This document shows positions 36,471 through 45,513 of a stretch of 64,000 nucleotides of DNA, one piece after another. The notes beneath the pieces were generated by a model, which saw only the letters and a program-made list of their open reading frames with translations, was not told the origin of the DNA and ran no database searches. The position numbers were made by a program, and so were the translations under genes. The stretch comes from a virus, in IMG/VR virus record IMGVR_UViG_3300037492_000170, positions 1-64,000 of that record, one strand, 5' to 3'. Position 1 is the stretch's first letter, and each line of letters starts with the position of its first letter.

Positions 36471-36712
36471 GTAAATTACTAATTATTATCCTAGTGTTAT
36501 TTGGAGCAGCTCAAAGTTGGGCACAAAGCAAGGATGTTAGGAACAGCAGCGGTGAGCTAGTTCAGGTATGGCGGCAACAGGGTAATCAGACTGATGTAAG
36601 AAGCGGAGATAACGAACTGTTGTATACACGTAACAGACAGGGTAACACTGTTACTATACGAAGCGCATCAGGAGAGGAAGAAGGGAGCGAGTACTACGAT
36701 GACAGGGATTAA
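36467..36712 (+). CDS. Small secreted hypothetical protein
   Basis: 81 aa. A signal peptide (LLIIILVLFGAAQSWAQS) is cut probably after WAQ, leaving a small periplasmic domain with repeated short strands (DVRNSSGELVQVWRQQGN; DVRSGDNELLYTRNRQGN). The two repeats suggest a beta-propeller-like or YD-like unit. ATGA overlap with ro60, so co-expressed. Confidence 0.6.
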   Translation: MSKLLIIILVLFGAAQSWAQSKDVRNSSGELVQVWRQQGNQTDVRSGDNELLYTRNRQGNTVTIRSASGEEEGSEYYDDRD

Positions 36713-37016
36713 AATTCCATTGGAGATTAGTGACCTTAATACATTATTGGATTTAATAAATAGGAAGCCGGGTAAGACGAGAACCACCGACCACGGTGTT
36801 GGCGTACATGGGAGCATATTCATGGAGAATAAGAAGATAGACAGAAGAGTAGAAGCAGGACCACCGATAAATATCATAACGATGAGACTAACCGAGAGTG
36901 AACTTTATACTCTACGCTGGGCTTTGCAGACTGCCATTACGCAGTCTAGGGAGGGTGACTTCAATCCTAAGACAACTAAGGTAATTGAGAAGATTCTTAA
37001 AGGATTGGGTGACTAA
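36699..37016 (+). CDS. Hypothetical protein
   Basis: 105 aa: a short helical start (LEISDLNTLLDLINRKPG), a loop with DHGVGVHG, and a helical end (ESELYTLRWALQTAITQSRE). Last gene of the ro60 transcript, just before the terminator. No family recognised. Confidence 0.55.
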   Translation: MTGIKIPLEISDLNTLLDLINRKPGKTRTTDHGVGVHGSIFMENKKIDRRVEAGPPINIITMRLTESELYTLRWALQTAITQSREGDFNPKTTKVIEKILKGLGD

Positions 37017-37022
37017 AAGAGA

Positions 37023-37048
37023 AAGCCCCCAGATGGGGGCTTTTTTTT
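37023..37048. terminator. Strong intrinsic terminator between converging gene blocks
   Basis: AAGCCCCC-AGAT-GGGGGCTT hairpin followed by eight T residues on the + strand. On the - strand the same hairpin is followed by TTTCTCTTTT, so it can also stop transcripts of the portal operon. It marks the border between the + and - strand halves of the window. Confidence 0.9.
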
Positions 37049-38753
37049 ATACCGCTGTTGTCGGGATAGCCGGAGGCTTAGGAGAAGGAACAGCGGGAGG
37101 CTTAGCCGGAGGGGTCGCTGGTGTTTCTGGAGGGGTATCCGTAGGAGTAGTTGGGGTATCAGGTAACTTGGCTGTATCTACCGGAGGTTTATCCTGGGGC
37201 GATCCTGATGCTGTTTCCAACTCAGGTATAACCAACCTACCTTGGTCAAGTAACTTTCCTACTATTGCATACGGATAATCAGCCCACACTGCATTAATCT
37301 TACTAATCTGTGTACCCATAAGATTGTTCAACATATCAATTCCGTTGTTAATGGAAGTGGCTCCCATCGAACCAAAAGACTTCATGGCATTGATTATATC
37401 ATTGGTGCCCACCGTCTGCGGACCCTTGCTTTTATACTCCCAGAGAAAGCATTCAAACTCCCCCCACACTACAGTACGATTTATAATCTCATCAAATGAT
37501 GTTCGTTCAGGGATAAAAATTTGCTGCTCAGCAAGCATCTGTGCTGTGAAGGCACTGGAGTAAGAATAAACTCCAATCCCCCCAAGGTATAGGGCAGGTA
37601 ATCTAAAAGCCTGACGAATTACATCGTAAGAGTTTTCCATATACCCCTTAAACATGAGGTCTTGGTTCCTGTTAGAAATCATGTTCTCAATTCTTATCTT
37701 AACATTCGAATCATTATCAAGCCCTGTTATCTCTGGCACTGCTTCCAGTAAACCTGTCCTGTTGAAATTGTCTGCACTTCTAAACGATTGAATTAAGTCC
37801 TGCAGCTCTGCTCTAGAATCATCCGTCAGCGAACCATTCTCCACTATGATTAACATAGGGGGGATGCCTTGGTTATCAAACAAGTCGAAGTTCACATACT
37901 GTGCTGTGGACCTGCCAGCAACCTCAGTCAACGCGCCTATCCAGCGCGGCACACCATAAGCCTTCCCGCCAAAGTTATTCTTAATCCAAAGCAACTCAGT
38001 AGCTAATTCTGTACTCTTACCGCCACCTTTGGTTGTAAGATACTCTCCTGTCAACGCGTCCATCGGTCTGGTATCCCCAAAGGTTTTGAACCACTTGAGT
38101 TTGTTATCAGACTGGTTGACCTGTACATACCTACGAAACTTCTTCTTTATATTAAAAGCAGTAGGATTACCGTCTCGTATGATTATAGTCTTTACATTAA
38201 CCGGATCTGTATCCAGGTAACACATCCTGGTATCTGTAACAGGATTGTAATAAGCAAAGGTAAGAAGGTTAGTCTTGGGTCGTCTAACCATTTCTATGGC
38301 TGAATAGCCTACCACCTCATAATCCTCACGCGCAAGAACGCGCACTGATTGAAATGACTGATCCTCATTAACTTGGTCAAAGAAGTTTTCAAGTAACATC
38401 TTCTGCCGCTGAGCTTCTGAAGAATCTCGCTCGGTTAAATCATTGCCTTTGAAGACAAGTTCATACCCAAACCCATCAACATTCTTCTGCATAGCTTTGA
38501 CACACGCCTGTAAGACATCTGATGATTCATATGTGCTGTATAGTGACGAAGGTATCATATCAGGCTGGATGATAGCCTCATACGCGCCGTAGTAATCAAT
38601 GAACGGGTCTTTATCTTCGCGCCCGCGCCCAAGCATATCTGGAGGTCCAGACCCACCTGTCTTTAAAGGTGTGACTTCATTAACTCGTTGTGTTCTAAAC
38701 TTAGTCACACCCAAATTTATTCTACTCCGCTCTTGTAGTTCTTCATCAGTCAT
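37047..38753 (-). CDS. Phage portal protein
   Basis: 568 aa. The central part has the features of PBSX/HK97-type portals: YSTYESSDVLQACVKAMQKN, EDYEVVGYSAIEMV, LLWIKNNFGGKAYGVPRWIG, QYVNFDLFDNQGIPPMLIIV and a late RLPALYLGGIG. Portals form the dodecameric DNA gate at one capsid vertex. The last 50 residues are a repetitive Pro/Thr tail (PTTPTDTPPETPATPP) outside the usual fold. No terminase or capsid gene is in the window; it is followed on the same strand by the DNA polymerase gene, which overlaps by 4 nt. Confidence 0.85.
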   Translation of the reverse strand: MTDEELQERSRINLGVTKFRTQRVNEVTPLKTGGSGPPDMLGRGREDKDPFIDYYGAYEAIIQPDMIPSSLYSTYESSDVLQACVKAMQKNVDGFGYELVFKGNDLTERDSSEAQRQKMLLENFFDQVNEDQSFQSVRVLAREDYEVVGYSAIEMVRRPKTNLLTFAYYNPVTDTRMCYLDTDPVNVKTIIIRDGNPTAFNIKKKFRRYVQVNQSDNKLKWFKTFGDTRPMDALTGEYLTTKGGGKSTELATELLWIKNNFGGKAYGVPRWIGALTEVAGRSTAQYVNFDLFDNQGIPPMLIIVENGSLTDDSRAELQDLIQSFRSADNFNRTGLLEAVPEITGLDNDSNVKIRIENMISNRNQDLMFKGYMENSYDVIRQAFRLPALYLGGIGVYSYSSAFTAQMLAEQQIFIPERTSFDEIINRTVVWGEFECFLWEYKSKGPQTVGTNDIINAMKSFGSMGATSINNGIDMLNNLMGTQISKINAVWADYPYAIVGKLLDQGRLVIPELETASGSPQDKPPVDTAKLPDTPTTPTDTPPETPATPPAKPPAVPSPKPPAIPTTAV

Positions 38754-41311
38754 GTAATATATTCCTCCAAATCTGCATAATTATATCCTACCTTCGCCTC
38801 TACTACCCAAGGCACTTTCAATTCCACCCCAAAATATTCCTTTAGGGGGAGATTTTCCATCTCATATTGTATTATTGGTGCATAAAAGTCAACCCTATCT
38901 TCTCTACATTCGAAGATTAACTCATCATGAACAAATAAAATTGCTTTTATCTCTTTAGGATTCAACAATCCCTTTCGAAGAAGTTCATTGCAAGCCAGTA
39001 GTACAGAGTCTGAGGCAGCCGCCTGTATAGAATGGTTATAAGCCTGTCGTTCACTCCTTCCCGCGGCTTCCTGGTCTAGTGAATTTATCTCAGGGAGTCT
39101 CCTACGTCTACCAAGGGGGGACGAAACGTAACCAAGTTTCCTGGCTGACTTCCGTATCTTACTATGATAGGCTGCAATCCCTGGATACGTTTTAAAGAAT
39201 AGTGCATGATAATGCTTAGCTTCATCTATAGTCAAATCAATATCGTATTGAAGTTTGGCATATTTCTGATATCCATATACCCCCATCCCATATAACAACC
39301 CAAAGACGAGAGACTTTGCGCGCTTACGCGCAAGCTTGAAATCGTCTTCAGGAACCTCGTCCCTAGTCTTACCCAAAAGAAGTTCTGCGGTCTTAGTATG
39401 CACATCCTCCTTATTCCTGTATACCTCCAACAAGGTCGGGTCCTCAGAACAGTGAGCCATCCACCTAACCTCCGCCTGAGACGCATCCAACGCTAAGAAT
39501 ACTGAACCAGGCTTGGCTATTATAAGCCTACGCATCTCCCTGCCGGTACCACTAGCAGGTATGTTCTGTAAGTTAGGCGCGTTGACACTCGTACGCCCAG
39601 TAGTAGCAGTAACTAAAGAATAGGTGGGATGAATCCTACCGTCAGACCTGACTGACTGCTCGAAGTTCTTAATATATCTAGTGACTAAAGTGTTTAATTT
39701 ACTCCACTCCTCATATACCACTATAAACTCTAAAGCCTTCTTATGAATCCTGCCTTTATCCTTCAGATAATTCCTAGCCTTAGCATCTACACTAAAGGTG
39801 CCCCCCTTCGAAGTCTTGAAAATGGGCTCCAAGTGATAACCATCCTCTGCAAACAACACATCTCTAATTAAACCCGCTCTCGTAAGCTTTATCCCTTGTG
39901 GTGTGTGTCTCTCCAATACACCGGGGGGGATGAGTGCCACAGCGAGCTTATAACATGAGACTAATTCTCTAGATATTGTATCCTTAACAATAGGAAGTTG
40001 TTCCATATCAACCAACGCGCCATTGTTAGCAAACTCAAACAGCGACGTTGATATTGTAGGCATCACAAACTTAGAGAAATAATTAGCTACGCGTTTAGTT
40101 TCAAGAAGTCTGTTGCGCGTACTTATAGCAGAGACGTAAGTGGTCGCTGCATCGGCACACGCGTAGTAGGATAGTTCGCTGCAAGGAACGGATAACATAT
40201 TGGACTTATCGAATTTGTTGTCAAACTCAGTAGAGTAAGAAGAATCTAGGGTAGTGAAGTGCTTCCTAACCTGCTCTAAAGATGCTCTGGCGTGAAGGTT
40301 CTCATCTAAAAGATGAGCCGCAGCCTGAACATCCATACCATAAGCTCTTGGTTTAATGGGGGGAAGTCCCTCACGAATACAGAGCGCGTTGATGAATAGT
40401 AAATCAAAATTTCCATTGAACATGTACTTGATAATATCTGGAGATTCTATCAAACGCACAAGGTCACTCAGCTTCTTATCGAAGTTGGTGGACTTCCTAA
40501 CCCCTATTTTCTGTTCTACCTTCTTTCTACCGACCTTGGCAGTAAAATCAACATAAAAATCCGGATTATCTTCACACATCTCATGCAGATATACCTGGTA
40601 TGCGGTCTCCTGATCAGCACACAGTGAATAAGATATAAGAAGATTGTTATTGCCTAGCCAATCAAGTCCCTGTGTCTCTGTATCTAAAGCAACTGCCCTT
40701 GGTTTCTCATCGAACAACTTATCCAAACTCTCCAGTTCTTTAAATCTGAATGTGCTCATGGGATCAATTGGCACACAACCACTATCAAGAAAGCGTTTAA
40801 TCTTAGCAAAATCTGTGATTAGTTCAGACGTAAAGCTGTGAGCGCGTAGACAATAAGCCGGGTGATAGGTAGGAAGCACCCAGCAATTAAACTCCTCAGA
40901 CCATACAAAAACACCGTGCCTCTTCTTTATGTTACGCTGCCTCATTACCTGCCATGTAGCTATATCCCCGAGTGTAACAATCAGTTTAGGTTTGATAGCT
41001 GTGGCAGCTCTAACCATAAATCTTCTACAGTGTTGGAGAAGAGTGTTCACTTCTTTTACAGTATAAGCATCCTTATCAATCCTACACACAGCAGCGTTTG
41101 ATAGAAAAAAACTATCTAGATTAAGCTCGGTAAGAAATGCTACTTTCTTAAGCAGGTCTCCAGAGGGACCAACAAAAGGTTGTCCTTCTACCAACTCCAT
41201 TCTTCCAGGTGATTCCCCAACTAGCATTACATCAGCGTTGACATTACCTCTAAACGGAACTTGTTTTAGTCTCCGATAGTTTGGGCATTCTTTGTCAAGA
41301 CACTTCTGCAT
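38750..41311 (-). CDS. Uracil-DNA glycosylase - exonuclease - family A DNA polymerase fusion
   Basis: 853 aa in three parts. Residues 1-190 are a family 4-like uracil-DNA glycosylase: cysteines at CLDKEC and two later sites could hold the 4Fe-4S cluster, GESPGRMELVEGQPFVG is motif 1 and LPTYHPAYCLR motif 2. Residues 200-400 are a 3'-5' exonuclease (ALDTETQGLDW). The rest is polymerase A: motif A ALDASQAEVRW, motif B RAKSLVFGLLYGMG, and motif C FVHDELIFE, with SPLGRRRRLPE between. It is the replicative or repair polymerase of the phage, with built-in uracil recognition. Confidence 0.92.
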   Translation of the reverse strand: MQKCLDKECPNYRRLKQVPFRGNVNADVMLVGESPGRMELVEGQPFVGPSGDLLKKVAFLTELNLDSFFLSNAAVCRIDKDAYTVKEVNTLLQHCRRFMVRAATAIKPKLIVTLGDIATWQVMRQRNIKKRHGVFVWSEEFNCWVLPTYHPAYCLRAHSFTSELITDFAKIKRFLDSGCVPIDPMSTFRFKELESLDKLFDEKPRAVALDTETQGLDWLGNNNLLISYSLCADQETAYQVYLHEMCEDNPDFYVDFTAKVGRKKVEQKIGVRKSTNFDKKLSDLVRLIESPDIIKYMFNGNFDLLFINALCIREGLPPIKPRAYGMDVQAAAHLLDENLHARASLEQVRKHFTTLDSSYSTEFDNKFDKSNMLSVPCSELSYYACADAATTYVSAISTRNRLLETKRVANYFSKFVMPTISTSLFEFANNGALVDMEQLPIVKDTISRELVSCYKLAVALIPPGVLERHTPQGIKLTRAGLIRDVLFAEDGYHLEPIFKTSKGGTFSVDAKARNYLKDKGRIHKKALEFIVVYEEWSKLNTLVTRYIKNFEQSVRSDGRIHPTYSLVTATTGRTSVNAPNLQNIPASGTGREMRRLIIAKPGSVFLALDASQAEVRWMAHCSEDPTLLEVYRNKEDVHTKTAELLLGKTRDEVPEDDFKLARKRAKSLVFGLLYGMGVYGYQKYAKLQYDIDLTIDEAKHYHALFFKTYPGIAAYHSKIRKSARKLGYVSSPLGRRRRLPEINSLDQEAAGRSERQAYNHSIQAAASDSVLLACNELLRKGLLNPKEIKAILFVHDELIFECREDRVDFYAPIIQYEMENLPLKEYFGVELKVPWVVEAKVGYNYADLEEYIT

Positions 41312-42068
41312 TTGATGGCTCCTTACTAGTATTTACTTGACCTATAATTGCTGTTAAATCTCCTATAAGTTTTGCTCTACCAGGAGCGCTGTTGCACTCA
41401 ACAGTAAAGAGTGTCTCGTTGTCAACAACCACCACACCGAACTTAGGGTCAAACTTAGCCCTGCCTGACCAAGTTGTCAGATAATCATAGTAGACACAAG
41501 ACATAGAATAAAGTTTCTTATCTAAATCCTTGAACCAAATTATACCAGGGCTGGAAAATAAGTATCGTTGGTAGAAGAAAGGCAGTACCATCTTAGGCTT
41601 TATCTTATAAACTTTGTTTGTAAGGTCTACCGCTGCCTTCAACATCTCTTGGGAGGCTGGAAAATAATGCAGATACAAATTTTTCTTTACCAGCTTTTTA
41701 GACAAGAGTGTGTCGCCACCAAACATCCCGCCCCTATCCGTCATGAACCGAATATTCTTCTCCCTCACCGTTCCTTTATACCACTTCGTTACTTTATTAT
41801 CTCTCATTAATAGAAACCACTCTGGGAGTGTATTTACACGTTTAGATAGAGGGATGCCCTTTCTCATTAAAGTTCTATGCTTACTCATCAGTTCGGTTCG
41901 GTTCTTACCTTTTTCAGTAAGTGTATAGGTCTTCCCCTTTCTAGTCATAAACCCAGATGATATAAGAAATAACAGACTATCTGCCTGACTTTTAGTAGGG
42001 GATTTGAGGGTTATAGTATTACCCTCTAGATTAGATAACAAAAAATCCCATGCAATATAGGCTATCAT
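41295..42068 (-). CDS. Hypothetical protein with N-terminal winged-helix pattern
   Basis: 257 aa. Residues 20-70 (SPTKSQADSLLFLISSGFMT then KTYTLTEKGKNRTEL) look like a winged helix with wing. The remainder is basic and aromatic with no motif I know. It overlaps the polymerase gene and the zinc-finger gene, so it may serve replication or its control. Confidence 0.55.
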   Translation of the reverse strand: MIAYIAWDFLLSNLEGNTITLKSPTKSQADSLLFLISSGFMTRKGKTYTLTEKGKNRTELMSKHRTLMRKGIPLSKRVNTLPEWFLLMRDNKVTKWYKGTVREKNIRFMTDRGGMFGGDTLLSKKLVKKNLYLHYFPASQEMLKAAVDLTNKVYKIKPKMVLPFFYQRYLFSSPGIIWFKDLDKKLYSMSCVYYDYLTTWSGRAKFDPKFGVVVVDNETLFTVECNSAPGRAKLIGDLTAIIGQVNTSKEPSNAEVS

Positions 42069-42523
42069 GTGTAATGTTGCTTATGTCCAGCACCATAAGA
42101 TTCGGTGTTATAATATCTGGTAGCCTGTTCATTACAGGTACTACACATCTTATTAGTGGTAGTGTTCTCTGAGTAGAAAATTCTATCGCACCCAAGACAC
42201 CTAATCTCCCCAACGGAGATTTTCCTCATCCCGAAGAATGCACGCACTTCATCTACAGACATACCCTCAGATAGATCACTGTTTATCCTTAGTTTGTATC
42301 GCTTCCGCTGCTCGCTTATGCATGTTTTCTTACCACATGTCTTACGATGCTCACCTCTAGCTTTTATAGGAGACCCGCATATGCAGCAATACCTGAGAGG
42401 GATTGCCCCTTTCCGTTTTTCGTATCTCATTCTCTCCCCACAACGCTTCGAGCAATGTTTTTGACGTTTATCTCTGGGCTCGAAGTCGATCCCGCACCAC
42501 GGACATTTCTTATTTTCAGCCAT
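42065..42523 (-). CDS. Multi-zinc-finger protein, possible regulator
   Basis: 152 aa with three zinc sites: CPWCGIDFEPRDKRQKHC, CCICGSPIKARGEHRKTC, and CLGCDRIFYSE with CSTCNE. The plan is like the 16663 protein. The region between sites 2 and 3 (SVDEVRAFFGMRKISVGEI) is helical. An upstream in-frame start at 42571 lies before the promoter and is unlikely. As first gene of the divergent pair it is a candidate regulator of the switch. The predicted transcription start falls very near the ATG, so the true start could be a few codons downstream. Confidence 0.65.
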   Translation of the reverse strand: MAENKKCPWCGIDFEPRDKRQKHCSKRCGERMRYEKRKGAIPLRYCCICGSPIKARGEHRKTCGKKTCISEQRKRYKLRINSDLSEGMSVDEVRAFFGMRKISVGEIRCLGCDRIFYSENTTTNKMCSTCNEQATRYYNTESYGAGHKQHYT

Positions 42524-42524
42524 T

Positions 42525-42553
42525 ATTGTACCATACTTTTTAAAAATTGTCAA
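42525..42553 (-). promoter_or_regulatory. Sigma70 promoter, leftward arm of a divergent pair
   Basis: On the - strand TTGACA (plus 42548-42553), 17-bp spacer, TACAAT (plus 42525-42530). It faces the zinc-finger, winged-helix, polymerase and portal genes. The -10 is only two bases from the annotated ATG. Confidence 0.75.
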
Positions 42554-42570
42554 CTGTTGATTTTTCAACA
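42549..42570. promoter_or_regulatory. Candidate operator between divergent promoters
   Basis: Inverted repeats fill the gap between the two -35 boxes: TCAAC-T-GTTGA (42550-42560) and GTTGA-TTTT-TCAAC (42556-42569). The same half-site thus occurs three times at alternating orientation. It overlaps the -35 boxes of both promoters, where a bound repressor would silence both. Confidence 0.55.
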
Positions 42571-42585
42571 AATTTATGTTATACT
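42557..42585 (+). promoter_or_regulatory. Sigma70 promoter, rightward arm of a divergent pair
   Basis: TTGATT (42557-42562), 17-bp spacer and TATACT (42580-42585). It drives the 42611 gene. It shares its -35 region with the inverted repeats. Confidence 0.7.
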
Positions 42586-42610
42586 AATGTAAATAAATTT
42601 GGAGGAAGGC

Positions 42611-42904
42611 ATGAAAAAAGAAGACGAGAACATAGTGAAAGAGGCTGTGAAAACTTTAAATCAGGAGCTAACTAAGGCGCGTGATTACAAGTCTCCAAAG
42701 CGGAGAATCGGGCTAGTTTGGCAAGCGGATGGTAATGCGGCAGTAATAGATATAGAGGATATTGAAGTCTTCTACGGAGATATGACCTCAATGCATATAA
42801 AAGCCAAGCTCCTTCATATCATCAACGACCCGTTCCATGTGGAGATTCACCATATTATCGAGGCATTCCTCCTGAATAACCTTGATAGTGTATTAGATAA
42901 GTGA
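42611..42904 (+). CDS. Hypothetical protein of the divergent switch
   Basis: 97 aa from ATG at 42611 with GGAGG upstream (a TTG at 42599 is also in frame). MKKEDENIVKEAVKTLNQEL is helical; the centre is a beta sheet (RRIGLVWQADGNAAVIDIED) and the end helical. No DNA-binding motif is evident. It is the only + strand gene in the right half of the window and may be expressed early. Confidence 0.6.
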   Translation: MKKEDENIVKEAVKTLNQELTKARDYKSPKRRIGLVWQADGNAAVIDIEDIEVFYGDMTSMHIKAKLLHIINDPFHVEIHHIIEAFLLNNLDSVLDK

Positions 42905-42912
42905 GAGGCGGG

Positions 42913-42964
42913 GGGTGCTGCAATTGGTTCGGTAGGGAGGCAATTCCTGAACCGCGCGGCACCC
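42913..42964. other. Hairpin between converging genes
   Basis: GGGTGC (42913-42918) pairs with GCACCC (42959-42964), and GGTTC (42926-42930) with GAACC (42949-42953) inside. There is no T-run, so a classical terminator is unlikely. It lies just after the + strand gene and 54 bp before the end of the collagen-like gene. Function unknown. Confidence 0.45.
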
Positions 42965-43017
42965 TCTACACTGCTAATAATTACTTTCATCTTCAGTGCT
43001 TCACCCGCCAATTCTAG

Positions 43018-44028
43018 TTAACCAGAAGTTGATAGTACATCAGTAGTCCCTGTATCATACTTCACATACAAGGTTGTAACATTGCCTACCTTCAACGCGT
43101 AGAATGCAACATTGCCAGCGGCTGGCGTATCGGGGGCAGAGACCACAGTTGCTAACGCAGCAAAGGTACCTTGTGTTCCCTGGTTACCCTGTGTACCCTG
43201 ATTTCCTTGAGTGCCTTGGTTGCCTTGTGTACCCTGATTTCCTTGAGTACCTTGGGTTCCTTCTCCAACAGTACCTTGATTACCCTGTGTGCCCTGTGTA
43301 CCCTGATTACCTTGAGGACCTGCCTCAGTACTAGCCGCACCAGTATTACCCTGATTGCCTTGAGTACCCTGATTACCCTGATTGCCTTGAGTACCAGAGT
43401 TCCCTGGATTCCCCATATTACCCTGATTTCCCTGGCTTCCCTGTGTACCTTGAGGACCAGCTACTCCACTCTGATTACCCTGAGTGCCCTGTGGACCAGT
43501 GTTACCCTGAGTTCCTTGAGGACCCTGAGATCCGGTCTCACCAGTAGTACATGCTTCCCACGCTATGCCGGTAGAAACATAAAGTAGGTCAGTAGTAGTA
43601 TCGTAGAAAAAAGCACCGGTATAATCCAGTGTTTTTAAAATATTAACTTTACAACCAGTACCACCACCACCTGTAGCTGCCACGTCATGAGCAACAGCAT
43701 AGCCAGTTCCGCCAGCAAGTATTGCTATGCCAGTTACAGCGCCAGCATCGACAGATGTCACAGTAACAGTTCCGCTAGTACCACCAGCAATTGCTAATGT
43801 ATTACCAACTACGTATGTAGTTGCCCCGCCACTATGTAGACTCACTTCAGTAATAACACCAACAGGCGGTATCGCTGATGTTGCGCCTAGCATACACTTA
43901 CCCATAATTCTTTTGTTCACGCCGTCAGAGATGAGCATGACCTGTTTATCTTCTGCATACCCATAATCAAATTTGGATATAATTCCCTTTGTTGCCTGTA
44001 CAAGTGTCGCAAATCGTTTGATTGCCAA
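43018..44028 (-). CDS. Collagen-like virion (tail or fibre) protein
   Basis: 336 aa. The N-terminal half has the beta-rich virion module GGTSGTVTVTSVDAGAVTG and AGGTGYAVAHDVAATGGGG, shared with the 51620 protein. Then about 110 residues of Gly-X-Y repeats (GTQGNQGNQGTQGNQG type) that would form a triple-helical stalk, and a C-terminal beta part. Likely a trimeric fibre on the particle. It has its own promoter. Confidence 0.8.
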   Translation of the reverse strand: MAIKRFATLVQATKGIISKFDYGYAEDKQVMLISDGVNKRIMGKCMLGATSAIPPVGVITEVSLHSGGATTYVVGNTLAIAGGTSGTVTVTSVDAGAVTGIAILAGGTGYAVAHDVAATGGGGTGCKVNILKTLDYTGAFFYDTTTDLLYVSTGIAWEACTTGETGSQGPQGTQGNTGPQGTQGNQSGVAGPQGTQGSQGNQGNMGNPGNSGTQGNQGNQGTQGNQGNTGAASTEAGPQGNQGTQGTQGNQGTVGEGTQGTQGNQGTQGNQGTQGNQGTQGNQGTQGTFAALATVVSAPDTPAAGNVAFYALKVGNVTTLYVKYDTGTTDVLSTSG

Positions 44029-44105
44029 TTTAGTACCCCTTATTGTATAGCTTTACGCTACGGTTATACAGCAAATGCTGTAGTGGTGCCTCCACTTATA
44101 TTATT

Positions 44106-44133
44106 TAATACACCTATCATCAGGTTTGTCAAT
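44106..44133 (-). promoter_or_regulatory. Sigma70-like promoter for the collagen-like gene
   Basis: On the - strand TTGACA (plus 44128-44133), 16-bp spacer, TATTAA (plus 44106-44111). It lies at the stop of the phosphoesterase gene and would give a leader of about 70 nt. Confidence 0.6.
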
Positions 44134-45010
44134 ACGTTCCTATCCCCCCCCGATTAATCCAGAAGCTATAGTTGCTCTTGTTGAATAAATATGGATTACC
44201 ATCAATAACAAAAGTGCCACCAGCATTCCATTTCGGGAAAGTATTTATTCTAGTAGACTTATACTCTGTATGCAATGGGTCACGCATACAACCACCATCA
44301 ACAATCCAATACTTACCAGATTTATCAAACCCGGTCGCTTGATGATGTGTATGCCCACATATTATATTCTTATGATAAATAGAAGCTAACTCTCTAGCAA
44401 CAGCGAGCGGGAGTCTACTATAGTTATCCTGGTGTGCCACAAGGATTTCCGTCCCCCCCGATTCAAGAACACAATAAGAATACTCTGAGAACTCCACACC
44501 GGCTAGGCTCTTAAAGAAGTCAGCAATAGTTATCTCCCCATCAAGCTTATGAGCCAAGCGTCGCTCATGATTCCCTGTAGTGCAATGCACTTCGGAGAAC
44601 AGACTCAGAAAAATTCGTAGTATCTTTACTGCTGGTTCTAACTCTTCTTTAAATGCAAGTTTATAAACCGTTGAGCGCGCCCATTTAGAGAAACTATCGA
44701 GTGATATAAAGTCTCCATTGATGATGAGAGTTTTAATATCAAACTTTTTAGCTATAGAACATGCTTGTTCTAATATCTCTGGGTCGTGGCACGGTACTTC
44801 TACATCTCCTATTACCATTGCCCGGTCTGCCTTAACCGTCATAAATTCGTCATACTTGGGCGTGCTGGGTTTTGGAATGGTCTGCCTTAAATCCAGTTTC
44901 CACCTCCTGATACTTCTCTTTGATACATCATATTTTATTGCGAGGTCTGCATTAGACATTCTTGCTGCTTCTATTCTGAACTCTTCTTCATTCTTCATGT
45001 TTCGTCCCAT
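44129..45010 (-). CDS. Calcineurin-like metallophosphoesterase with N-terminal helix-turn-helix
   Basis: 293 aa. Metal-binding motifs in order: GDVEVPCHD, INGDFISLD, TTGNHERR, and GHTHH near residue 225. Residues 10-45 (MSNADLAIKYDVSKRSIRRW) form a helix-turn-helix as in resolvase-type proteins. Such enzymes cleave phosphodiesters or phosphomonoesters; DNA or a nucleotide is the likely substrate given the helix-turn-helix. GGAGAAACG precedes the start. Confidence 0.82.
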   Translation of the reverse strand: MGRNMKNEEEFRIEAARMSNADLAIKYDVSKRSIRRWKLDLRQTIPKPSTPKYDEFMTVKADRAMVIGDVEVPCHDPEILEQACSIAKKFDIKTLIINGDFISLDSFSKWARSTVYKLAFKEELEPAVKILRIFLSLFSEVHCTTGNHERRLAHKLDGEITIADFFKSLAGVEFSEYSYCVLESGGTEILVAHQDNYSRLPLAVARELASIYHKNIICGHTHHQATGFDKSGKYWIVDGGCMRDPLHTEYKSTRINTFPKWNAGGTFVIDGNPYLFNKSNYSFWINRGGIGTY

Positions 45011-45102
45011 CGTTTCTCCTTAAATCCACCAAACGACTCCAGCCCACACCCAATAGAACTCATCCGGCAACAAAATTAGAGACTCGACAACTATGCTCAT
45101 TA

Positions 45103-45456
45103 TTACTGCCTCTGCAGATTTTGCATCTGCTGCTGATAGTTCTGTTGCAGTTGCTGCATCTGCTGTTGAAACTGCTGTGCTGACTGTTGTTGCATCTGTG
45201 GATTACCTTGATTCTGTATCTGGCTTATTGTACGCTGTGTTTGCAGCCTAGCCATAGATGCCTGAAAATCCGCCTGTGCTTGTATAGTCTGCACCTGCTT
45301 CTGTTGCTGTTGTTGCTGAGTTTGTGATATGGGTTGGTTAAATTGCTGATTAGGTATCATAGGCATCGGGTTAGGTCCACAACCTGGGCTCTGTGCCGAA
45401 GCTACACTTACTGCCGCCAATACCACAAACATTACAAATACAAATTCTTTTATCAT
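45103..45456 (-). CDS. Secreted glutamine-rich protein
   Basis: 117 aa from ATG at 45456 with GAGGGG upstream. A signal peptide (EFVFVMFVVLAAVSVASAQS) is followed by a Cys-Pro loop (SPGCGPNPMPMIPNQQ) and about 80 residues of Gln-rich, coiled-coil-like sequence (QQQQQQKQVQTIQAQ; QQFQQQMQQLQQNYQQ). It would sit in the periplasm or envelope. A longer reading from TTG at 45471 adds five residues. Confidence 0.6.
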   Translation of the reverse strand: MIKEFVFVMFVVLAAVSVASAQSPGCGPNPMPMIPNQQFNQPISQTQQQQQQKQVQTIQAQADFQASMARLQTQRTISQIQNQGNPQMQQQSAQQFQQQMQQLQQNYQQQMQNLQRQ

Positions 45457-45513
45457 AATCTTACCCCTCAAGTTTTTACTTCAACACTCTTATATAATAC
45501 TAATATTGATTAG

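Noticed and set aside
43171-43587. 138-aa + strand protein opposite the collagen-like gene, or a CRISPR-like repeat array
   Set aside because: The repeats are the Gly-X-Y codons of the - strand gene. Units are short, variable and without spacers of constant size.
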